Below are positions 47,226 to 56,629 of a DNA stretch of 64,000 nucleotides, piece after piece. The position numbers were made by a program, and so were the translations under genes. Position 1 is the first letter of the stretch. Each line of letters starts with the position of its first letter. The notes below the pieces were generated by a model, which saw only the letters and a program-made list of their open reading frames with translations, was not told the DNA's origin and searched no databases. Location of the stretch: positions 1,669,501-1,733,500 of the forward strand of contig BQUP01000005.1 of NCBI GenBank assembly GCA_022835595.1. Reading direction: 5' to 3'. The DNA is from Cystobasidium ongulense (Eukaryota; Basidiomycota; Cystobasidiomycetes; Cystobasidiales; Cystobasidiaceae).

Positions 47226-49403
47226 ATGGTTTCCGCTAAAGACGTCGGAGAGAGGACTCATGCTGCACTTGTGCAGGCCTTGAGCCTGTCGCAAGCGGAC
47301 TTCGCGGCTAACGCTGTCCAGCTCCATGCGTGCGTGGCCGGTGTCCTCGCCAGCGAAGCCAGCAAGAGAGCTGCCGCCGTCGCGAGTACTGCGACTAGTA
47401 ACTTCGAGCTGGCCAAGCAGACACGGCTCGCAGCCCTTGCTGTCTTCCACAAGCTATCAAACCTCCAGAATGGCATACCGATCACCCTCGTCTCCTTACA
47501 CGACTTCATTCTGGTCTTCACCTCGTCTGGGTCGCTTGCAGCTTCGAAGGAGGAGCGTTTAGCTCGCAGAATAACCGACTCGCTCTTCCGTAAGAAGCCC
47601 TCTCTCGTTCGAGCGCTGGAGACTCAACTTCTGCCAGCCTGGAGCGAGATTATGACTTCGTTTCAGCCGAGTAGCACAGACAAATGGCTGCTAGAAGCTA
47701 GATCCTTCTTTGCAAGTATATCTACAATGAGCAAGATTTCCGCGATGCAGGAATGTATACAAAGCTCTCCTGCCTCTTCGGCTTTCTGGACGGCACTTCA
47801 ATCATTTTACGATATAGTGCTTCCAAAGCTCCTCGCAAACTCCCTACCAGCAGAAGGACAGCCTGTACTGCAGATACAGCACGTTAAAGAATATGCAAAT
47901 CTAAGAAAAGAGATCGTCGACTTCTTCACCTCGTTCTTTCCGGCTCTCTCAGCCGAGACAATCACCGACTGCCTCGAAAACGAAGCCTTGAATCCCGATG
48001 TGCCCGATAAGCTTACAGATCTGCCACTTACATCGCTCATCAACATGACATTACTTCAAGATGCGGAATATTACCACAATATCTCTCGACGTGTCGCTAT
48101 GAGAAAGCCAGCGAGCGCCAGTATTGGCCCGGAAGAGCGTTCATCCCTTCAAAATGCCCTGGACTTTGGCAAGACTATACCCAAGGATAGCGTCAGCGAT
48201 GTCTTGATTGGTATCAGTAAGGGGAAGGAAAGAACGTCATCGAATGGTGATACTGCAGCTTCCGACTCGAGCAGGGTACGTCTGCGTTGGCCCGTGATAT
48301 ATTGTAGCCGGAACTCCACTGACTCAACATCCTTCCTGCAGCAGATCACGGAAATGACAGCACAAGTCCTCAACATATTGCCTGATGCTACCGTTCAAGA
48401 TGTTCGTCGACTCTTGACAAGCTCTGCACTCGAACAGGTTGCAGATGACCAGAAGGTAGAGCGTGTGATAAGCATGCTGTTGGAAGGTGAACCTGCATTA
48501 CCACAAGAGCCAGCGGAACATAGGGCTCAAGACTTCAGTATCTCGCCCAGTCAAGATCCACAAGAAACTGCCCGGAAGCCCTCAGCATTCGCTTCTGTTC
48601 GCAGGAACGTCTTCAACGATACATTGGACTTGGCCCGATTGCATCGAGGAAAACAAGATTTTAAGAATGACACTTTCTTACCTTCTGAATTACGCGCTTC
48701 TATACTCGCTGCCGCAGAAAGGCAAGCACAGGAATCTGATGAAGAGGATAGCGATGCTGTAGATGACGCTTTTGCTGAAGTCGACGAAGATGCAGAAGCT
48801 CTGACGAAAATAAAGGTCAAAGATGATGTCTCTGAAGAAAGTGGAATAGACGACGAGCTGGAAGGTACTTCGGCAGTCGTTCCACGAGGTCCTAGACCAC
48901 CTTCCGGCACAGATGGGCAGGCAGGTGCACCTTCTGCTTCCAACACGCTCGGCGCTACAGGTGTGCCTAAAGAGCTTGAGAGCCTATACATAGCCACCTA
49001 CACCAAAGATGCTTCCGTCTTCACTCGCGAAGCAAAGAAAAGTCCAGCAAGAGCAGACCTGAAAAAGAAGATTGCAGCGTTGCGACTCCCACAGAGTATA
49101 GCGGATGAGCAAATCGAGGGCTGGGCTCGTATGTTGGAACGGAATCCTAGAAAGGACAAGATACTGGAAAGGTTCAACGATAAGCAGTTTCAAGGCAACG
49201 AAAAGGGTATGAACATTCAAGACAAATCATCTCAAAGTCAAGGGAACTCAGACAAGACTGATGGAAATGGCGAGGGCGGAGCTCCGACTAGGGGTGGACA
49301 CGGGGAACGTGGGAGAGGGCGAGGGCGAGGACGGGGCGGAGGGCAATCTGACCAGAGACGGAGAGGTCATGACCGAAAGATGCAAAAGGCAGGGGCTATC
49401 TAA
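47226..49403 (+). CDS. cue3: Cue3/ASCC2-type CUE-domain protein (RQT complex)
   Basis: Two exons, 47226-48275 and from 48342 to the stop at 49403; the in-frame intron is 66 or 69 bases. The N-terminal 350 residues are helical (DKWLLEARSFFASISTMSK, EYANLRKEIVDFFTSFFPAL), as in ASCC2. The CUE domain lies around residues 350-400 with MTAQVLNILPDATVQDVRRL and VERVISMLLEGEPALPQE, carrying the LP and di-Leu motifs that bind ubiquitin. The C-terminus has FNDTLDLARLHRGKQD, an acidic stretch (AQESDEEDSDAVDDAF), and an RG-rich tail (GERGRGRGRGRGGGQ). Known role: with Slh1 and Rqt4 it binds ubiquitinated stalled ribosomes and splits them during ribosome quality control. Family assignment rests on domain order and the post-CUE FND block. 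Confidence 0.85.
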   Translation: MVSAKDVGERTHAALVQALSLSQADFAANAVQLHACVAGVLASEASKRAAAVASTATSNFELAKQTRLAALAVFHKLSNLQNGIPITLVSLHDFILVFTSSGSLAASKEERLARRITDSLFRKKPSLVRALETQLLPAWSEIMTSFQPSSTDKWLLEARSFFASISTMSKISAMQECIQSSPASSAFWTALQSFYDIVLPKLLANSLPAEGQPVLQIQHVKEYANLRKEIVDFFTSFFPALSAETITDCLENEALNPDVPDKLTDLPLTSLINMTLLQDAEYYHNISRRVAMRKPASASIGPEERSSLQNALDFGKTIPKDSVSDVLIGISKGKERTSSNGDTAASDSSRVRLRWPVIYCSRNSTDSTSFLQQITEMTAQVLNILPDATVQDVRRLLTSSALEQVADDQKVERVISMLLEGEPALPQEPAEHRAQDFSISPSQDPQETARKPSAFASVRRNVFNDTLDLARLHRGKQDFKNDTFLPSELRASILAAAERQAQESDEEDSDAVDDAFAEVDEDAEALTKIKVKDDVSEESGIDDELEGTSAVVPRGPRPPSGTDGQAGAPSASNTLGATGVPKELESLYIATYTKDASVFTREAKKSPARADLKKKIAALRLPQSIADEQIEGWARMLERNPRKDKILERFNDKQFQGNEKGMNIQDKSSQSQGNSDKTDGNGEGGAPTRGGHGERGRGRGRGRGGGQSDQRRRGHDRKMQKAGAI

Positions 49404-50003
49404 CGCCACCAAATTGCTACATCAGAGAAGCATTTAGAAGTGGCGCTGGCATCCACCTGTTATACAACCATTGTGGTGCTGATTCTTGTGCCTTAATGCT
49501 GCTTTCGAGCATGTAAACGATCAATCCGCAAATGAACGCCGAGCACCCTGAGCCTGATCGCGCGGGCAGGCCGTTGGTCACGAACTGACCGACGACAGCA
49601 GCAACGATAGTACCAGTAGCAACAGCAATTCACATGGCACAGCAGTCATATACAGAATATACACATGTGAGCACGCGGTGTAACCAGCAAATCCGACGCA
49701 ACGCAGTGCGACTCGCATAAGCAGGAGGCGATGTCCTTCGTAATAGCTCGGGGAGCGGATGCGCTGCCGGCGCTCTACATAGCATGCCGTAGCCCGGTGC
49801 ACACTGCCAATGTTGAGTGACTACCGGATCTGCTGACGCCAACGGAAGATACTTCCTGGGAGGACCTCGCCCCTTCCCAACCGTCCATCCGGTGGCATAT
49901 CCGAGCGGGCAATTTATTGTCAAAACCTCATGCACGGTATACTGACGTTAATGAGAATCGGTTGCTTACCTTCAACATACAAAATTCTTCCTAGCTTATC
50001 GCT
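49404..50003. other. Intergenic before the BVMO gene
   Basis: 600 bases; minus-strand frames (49578-49935) lack domains. It contains the BVMO promoter. Nothing else is supported. Confidence 0.4.
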
Positions 50004-52410
50004 ATGACAGTAGAGTACACCAATGGCTCGAATGGCTCGAATGGCGCGAACGGTTCGGACGGCAGCTCTGGATCCCCTACTTGGGCGTTCACACCGATGA
50101 GATCGCAAGAGCGCAAGATCCGCGTCATCGTCGTTGGTGCTGGCCTCTCTGGCCTCAGTATGATATACTCACTCCGTCGTTTCCTGCCGAATGTGGAAGT
50201 TGTCGCCTACGAGAAGAATGCTGACATCGGTGGAACTTGGCTCGAAAATCGCTATCCTGGATGCGGTAAGTCGAGCCACATCTACCAGTAATTAGTCCAG
50301 TCCAGTTGCTAATGCATGCTTCCTCCAGCTTGTGGTATGTCTAGGACGCATCTTACATTGAACTCGCCTGATCCTCTTATGCCGCGATAGATATTCCCTC
50401 CCACATCTACCAATTCAGCTGGGCGCCAAACCACCGCTGGTCGAAATAGTTAGCAATCCGTCTCCTAGCTTGGAATCGATCCAACATGTAACTAATCCTC
50501 CTTGATTCTGTAGCTACAGCTCATCGCATGAGATCCTCGCATACATTAGGAATGTAGCAGAGATGGAAAATCTTCTTTCCGATGTCCGTCTCGAGCACGC
50601 TGTCAAGAGCGCTAGATGGAATGACAAAGCTGGAACATGGGATGTACAAATAGAGGGACCAGGAGGGAAGATCATCGAAGACAGAGGGCAGTTCTTCATC
50701 AACGGAACTGGCATACTCAAGTACGATGTCGTTTTTTGCCTGCTTACGTCAGGATTGCGACTGACCATCAACACTACAACAGTAAATGGAAGTGGCCGTC
50801 TGTGTCTGGGTTATCGGACTTCAAGGGCGAATTATTACATTCTGCAGCTTGGAACGACGACTGTGATCTGAAGAACAAGAGAGTGGGCGTTATCGGGGCA
50901 GGTTCTTCAGGCGTACAGCTCGTGGCTGCACTGCAGGACAGTAAGTCAGGACAACAGATATAACACGTTCACGCTAATGGGCCGGCCTATGACAGCTGTC
51001 AAATCCATGAAGGTGTACATTCGCAGCCCCATCTGGGTAACGCCTGCATTTGCAAGTCAATATGCTGGTCCAGATGGATCCAATTTCGACTGTAAGCTCT
51101 GGTATCATCGTTACCCAAACCCTTTGTACCGATGCTATATTGTGGGTTCTGCAGATACGGACAAGCAGATGGCTGCCTTCGAAGGCTCGCCTCAGGAGTA
51201 CAAGGAGTATCAAAGAAAGTTGGATCAGGCGCTGAGCGAGCTGACCGTTGCGGTGAGAGTCCAGAAGCTTTACATTGTGTTCGATCCTGACTAAGTGACT
51301 GGTCATGATTACAGTTCTATACCGATGCACCTGAGCAAGCGTCCCTTCTTAAAATGGCGGCAGAAGATATGAAAGCTCGATTAAAGGGTAATACTGCCCT
51401 AGCTGAGAAGCTGGTTCCTACCTTCCCATTCGGTTGTCGCCGACCCACACCAGGAAATGGTTTCCTTGAATCGTATGTATATTGCATCTCAACCGACTAG
51501 TTATGGATGCTGAACGACGCACTTTGGTATACAGCTTCTCCAGTCCCTCCACTGAAGCCATCATCTCGCCTATTGAGCAGGTCACGAGCACGGGTATTCG
51601 TACTGCAGATGGACGAGAGTCCGAATTTGATGTGTGAGGAACCTGCTATCAAATTGCATGATCCAATGGATGATCCTGACGCATCCTTTTCCGACTAGTA
51701 TTGTCTGCGCAACAGGCTTTGACGTATCTCTCAAGCCGCGTTTCCCTATAATTGGCAGTGGTGGCATCGATTTGAGAGATCAATGGGAGTCGCTGCCTCA
51801 AGGGTACATGGGCCTTGCAGTAGACAACATGCCCAATTATTTCGGTATGTATCGGGTGACGAAGGTATGCGTGTGCAACTGCTGAATCCAAATCTCTGCG
51901 CGTGCAGTGTTCCTCGGTCCTTCCTCTCCTGTCGCTCACGGCTCGCTCGTCCCCATCGTCGAGAAAGTAACGCATTACATTCTGAAAGCTATACACAAGT
52001 ATTCAACAGACATCTCCCTTAAGTCGCTCCGACCCAACCCTGGTGCAACCAAGGATTTCAATGAATGGAGGGAGGAACCACTCAAGCAAATGGTATACAC
52101 AGCAGATTGTGCTTCTTGGTTCAAGGTACTTGATGCATTGGGTTGGGAGTGCCTCCAGAACTCTTGACTGATCCTGAATTCCCTTTCTTCCGGTGATGAT
52201 CAGAACGGAAAGAAGAACGGCCCTGCCTTCGCTGTCCATCCTGGGTCGCGCCAGCACTACATTGATATGATTGCGGAGCCGAGATGGGAGGACTTCGAAT
52301 ACGATTACCAGGACAACCGGTTTGCCTATCTTGGAAATGGAAAGACAGTCAACGAGACTTTGGGAATTTTCGAAAGTGGACATCTCGATGAGCCGGAGAG
52401 GTTGTGGTAA
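50004..52410 (+). CDS. Baeyer-Villiger-type flavin monooxygenase
   Basis: The start [20 protein letters not shown] is followed by the FAD loop [35 protein letters not shown] and PGC. After short exons for [11 protein letters not shown] and [13 protein letters not shown] come [15 protein letters not shown] and the BVMO fingerprint [13 protein letters not shown] (FxGxxxHxxxW), then the NADPH loop [17 protein letters not shown] and [10 protein letters not shown]. The hinge VCATGFDV is rebuilt at an intron. The C-terminal domain continues with [39 protein letters not shown] and NRFAYLGNG. At least ten introns. Known reaction: NADPH and O2-dependent insertion of oxygen next to a ketone, giving an ester or lactone. 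The second C-terminal exon was rebuilt from frame and may be off by a few bases. Substrate unknown. Confidence 0.9.
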
Positions 52411-52461
52411 TCCAGTCGTGTGGACGAGAGATATAACGGATCACAGATCTCCTTGTAGCCT

Positions 52462-53180
52462 TTAGACGGGTGCTTCGGTTGCGTCGTTCCCAAACATTGC
52501 TTGGTTAATGAGGTCAATGGGTAGATCGTATAGTGGAGGAATATACTCTGCTTCACGATCCGACATGCTTTGCCTTATGCTGTAGGGCGGGTAAGCTGTT
52601 GAAGGATTCTGTTCCCGTGTCCCGCTCTCGAACAGTGGGTGTATTTTGCCTTGCGTGTCGGTAACGCTGGTCATGCTCGATAATGCAGGTGTGTCGTACA
52701 GGTTGAGTGCGAAGTACGCGATGTAAATGTAGGCCACGCAGACCATGATCCATGAAGGGATGAGGAGAGCCCATTCTCTGCAGGAAACAAACCGCACTTT
52801 AGTACAATACCTTCATACAGACTGATCATTTGTACACACCTGTTGGGGTACCATTCTATTCCAAATGCCTTGATGTAGCGATCAGGCGTGAATGACCAAA
52901 AGAGAAGGAGGTACCAGGCAACCAGAGAGCCAACATAGACGACGAAGCCATACTTTTCAGAAGCTTTCTGAGGCAGTGCACTGTGCAGAGTAGCTGCGTG
53001 ACTGGCTCCAGCTGATGGCGGGGAGCGAAAGGGTTCTGCTGGAGGTATATCGGCATTCGAAGGCGATAGCAATGCGGCGACAACGGCAGCATCGCCGAGC
53101 GAGGTCGAGCGGACACGCAAGGGAATAGACGGTGTTCTCCTATGGCGGTGATGCAGCTGTCCTGGCGTAGAGCTGCTCAT
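52462..53180 (-). CDS. gpi19: Gpi19/PIG-P, subunit of GPI-GlcNAc transferase
   Basis: Two exons. The first starts MSSSTPGQLHHRHRRTPSIP and ends YIKAFGIEWYPNR. The second resumes with EWALLIPSWIMVCVAYIYIA. The PIG-P domain is clear: YGFVVYVGSLVAWYLLLFW is the first membrane helix, a short loop follows (SFTPDRYIKAFGI), then WYPNREWALLIPSW leads into the second helix and YFALNLYDTP. Known role: small membrane subunit of the ER complex that adds GlcNAc to phosphatidylinositol, the first step of GPI-anchor synthesis. The N-terminal Ser/Arg-rich region of about 75 residues and the C-terminal tail extend beyond the core domain. The stop lies only 51 bases from the BVMO stop on the other strand. Confidence 0.9.
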
Positions 53181-53578
53181 GACGGTCTACCATGGCATTC
53201 GCAGGGTGCTTTGCAGTGAGCAGAAAGCAGAGCCCAATAAAATGAAATGCAGGAAGCTGCTTGTTGGCTTGCGACAACCCCAAGATGCAATGACCGAACA
53301 CCCTGAACACGCTGTACAGGCAAGCACGCCTGGCATCGAGTACTGAATGGCGCTGTTCTGGATCAGCCAACTGCCTGTATTCGTGGCCAGCAACTTGAAT
53401 CAGTCGGGGCGATGGTCCGTCAAAAGAACTAGGATCAAACGCAACGATTCGTTTATAGTACCAGACGAAAGTAAAAGATCTTCGATACAGTATATGCCAC
53501 ACGACTGCAAGACATGCAGAAGCCTCCCCAAGACTTGGTCTATTACCTCTTCCTTCCGCTCGCACGCAGCTCCGCAGT
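53181..53578. other. Intergenic, gpi19 start to MFS stop
   Basis: 398 bases, both neighbours on the minus strand. A minus-strand frame at 53140-53655 spans it but has no domain and overlaps both genes, so I regard it as chance. It includes the gpi19 promoter. Confidence 0.4.
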
Positions 53579-56092
53579 CTAAACATGGGCAGATCCTGGC
53601 TGCTCGACTGGAGGCCTGACGATACCCAGATCTTCAGCCTTCTCGACTGGTGCATCTATCTTCCAATCCATCTCTTCTTTCACACTGCGAGTGAAGCACA
53701 TGGCTATGAAACACAGGCATCGCATCAGCATTTCAGAAAAAGCTGCTCTGCGTTCGTCGATGAACTAGACACTCACCAACAATTGCAATGACGACAACTG
53801 GCATGATAGTATACCAGACAAAGGGGAACGAAGCAGCATAGCCTGCCAATGCCCCCATTTGTCCAGCCCCGACCTGTTCAGCGGTAAGTCCTGGGACTCC
53901 CGCTGAGGCAGTCTGTCCGAGAATGGCACCGATAAGGTCTGGGAGACTTGACGCGGGCACGCCAGCGGTGAGAGCATGTTCTGCAATCTTCTCGGGCACG
54001 ATGGCCTGTCTCTTCGCAGTGTATACCGCTGACGCGATGGCGACTCCGACTGCGAGAGATTGATGAGCATCGATGTTGTATCGCATGCTGGAAAGCAATG
54101 GCGATCTGCTCACCTGAAGCACCACAGCTGCGGATCATCACCATGTGAGAGGACGCAATTCCTATCAGGTGTGGAGGTACAGCAAGCTGGGCTAGAGTGA
54201 TGAGCAAAGTGAGTCTAGAAAATCATGAACGTCAGTCGCATAGCAGGGCTAAGTAAGTTGAACATCAGGCTCACTGTACGCCAAGGCCCAGTCCTGCTAT
54301 AGCCACCACGCCGTATGCAGCCCTTCTATAGTTCTCGCCAACTCCCAATTGAGACAGACCAATGAGTGCACCAAGGAAGAAGATGAAACCGATTCTATGG
54401 GCAGAAATGAAGGGCTCGATTAGCATAGAGGCTTGATTCGTTCAAAGAGTAATATGGCCTTACACTATAAGCTCCTTCATCCTACGGAAGCGCATAGAAT
54501 ACCATCCGCAGAAAGCAGAGCTTACGCCCGAAACCAACCAAATGATTGCGCCAAAAAGACCGGTATAGATCGGTCTTGTTTCGTACAGTGTTCCGAACAG
54601 CTGGCCAGAGAAGGTGTTGAAGCTTACGAAACGAATGACCATCAGCGTAGTTGGTACGCCAAGTGGCTATTAAACGAGACTCACGTAATCAAGAACCACC
54701 CTTCCACTGCCACGGCGAAGGCAGCCATGGCGAAATTTCGATTGCCAAAGAGGTCATGATGGAAGACGCCGTCTATCAAGCGATGTTACAGGGTTAGCAA
54801 GAGGCCTGAGAGCTGATAAGCGAAACTTTTGACTAACCTTTCTTCCAGAACACCTGATGAGCAACGAAAGTAGCGAAGAAAACAGCCCCGACTATTAGGC
54901 AAGCTATGGGCATGGCCGATTTCCTGCAATAGTCGTTTATAAGTATTGGAATGGCACCTCAAATTATGTAGTTATGCTCACCAAGGGTGTGTGTTTCCAC
55001 CAGAGACCAAAGCTACCAAGCTGAAAAAGATGCATTGACATCAGCTTTTATACTAGACCTGCGACAGCGACGGACGAATCCAAACCTACAGTAGACACCA
55101 ACCAATAGCAAAAAGCAAGCAGCCAACAAAATCCAACTTCTTCAGTCGAGTCATATATGGGACCTCGTGTTTGACCGGCAGAGGTCGATAGAAGACAAGC
55201 AAGAGTCCTGCACCGACGACATGGAAGATTCCGGAAAGATATAGATTCCAGCGCCATCCGCCAGCTCCACCAAGATTTGCCTTGACGGTTGCTCCCCCTC
55301 CCAAATCTCCAACGAAGCCACCTGCTGCAGTCAAGCAATACAAGAGGGCTTGCGCTACTCCTTTCATACGATGCCTGAGAAAGCAAGGTATTCAGTCCTT
55401 GCCGAACAGTTTATAGTGTGACTGTTCTTACGGGAAAATGGAAGAGGCAATTGCAAACGCAGTAAAGTACGATATAATGGAGAAACCAAAGAAGGCGGTA
55501 CCGAGAATGCCGATTTGCATCGTGCTTGAAGGCCTCTGTCAGCTTTCGCTAGACGTGTTCACTAGGTCATGACAAGCTTACTTGGCCGACCCAGCTACGA
55601 AGAGACCGAGTGCTCCAGCCATGGCGAATCCGATTGTCAACCAACGCCTTGTGGGACTACCGAAATCCGCAATAAGTCCAAAGATGGGCATGCAAACCAC
55701 TTGAACCACTAGAGGTGCGTCGGCAAACCAAATGGCGAGCTCTGGCGAGCCTAGACCGCCGATGACCTCACCCAGCCAGAAACCTGTTGCTGCGATACCG
55801 CTGCGTGTGAATGTCAGCCAATGCTTGCATCACTTTGGTAGACATTCAGCTCACTAGTTACTGCCAAACAGGACAATTCCGCAAGCTACAGCGACAGCCC
55901 TGGAATATCCTTAGGTGTCAGTATATCATTATGCAGATACTCAAACGGAGCCTACCAAGTACGCCAGTGGAGGGTAGGTTGAAGATCCTCGTAGTCGTTA
56001 GCAGTAGCGGGAGGGAGACCAGCATCTTCAAATGTCTTCTGGTCGTGATCTTTAAGTTCTTCTGTCCGCATGGGAAGCGTTTGAACAGCCAT
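53579..56092 (-). CDS. MFS efflux transporter, TRI12/siderophore-pump type
   Basis: Many short exons; starts MAVQTLPMRTEELKDHDQKT. Membrane segments seen include AVAVACGIVLFGSN, GIAATGFWLGEVIGG-type, WLTIGFAMAGALGLFVAGSA, GILGTAFFGFSIISYFTAFA, GVAQALLYCLTAAGGFVGDL, WNLYLSGIFHVVGAGLLLVF, and YRPLPVKHEVPYMTRLKKLD before VGCLLFAIGWCLL. The R-x-LDFVG motif between helices 6 and 7 and the WKHTPWKSAMPIACLIVG segment are typical of the 14-helix TRI12/SIT branch. The last exon encodes FTRSVKEEMDWKIDAP and ends GSAHV. Known role: proton-driven export of toxins or uptake of iron chelates at the plasma membrane. Divergent from the regulator at 56630, which suggests joint control. Confidence 0.87.
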
Positions 56093-56629
56093 GGTGAGTG
56101 TGCTGGCAGAAGCTTGGGAAGGCAAGATGTGTATTCCATCCTCAAGTGTCTTTTGTATCCTTAGTTCAATGCCGTAGATCCGAGACAAAATCCTGATGGA
56201 ACGCCTTCCGGGCTGGAGCTATTCGTTCGCCTGGCAAATAACGGTGCCCCACATAGCGACTGTGTAGACCGTGGAAGATACTTCCTTCGTTCTGTTTCGG
56301 AACGAGGGGAGCCCCAGATCTTCTGGGCCTTCGGATATTCGGATAAAAGCTTCATGGTCCCATAAATAAGCTGGTGCACCGGGACGCTATCCGGAGCCCC
56401 TCGCAGGACCTTCTGCAGGGCAGGCGGCAGCGTAAGGCTAAGTAGTACAAAGCCCTCGAGCCAGAGCATCTGCTGCAAGTGCTGCTTTGTCTGCGCGGTG
56501 GTGGCGGGGCTCCATAAGCTTGAATTGCCGACGTGATCGGGCTTCACCGACTGACCCATCCTGCAGTGCAAAAGCGCACCTTGCTTCGTGCCAATTAGTG
56601 CTTGCTGTATTGTTTCTTTTGAAGAGCAG
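56093..56629. promoter_or_regulatory. Divergent promoter, MFS pump / Zn2Cys6 regulator
   Basis: 537 bases between two divergent starts. A minus-strand frame (56161-56688) crosses it but runs through the regulator's start and has no domain. Sequences such as CGGGGC and CCGGAG are present near 56370-56400, yet no convincing inverted or direct CGG pair was established by eye. Confidence 0.45.
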
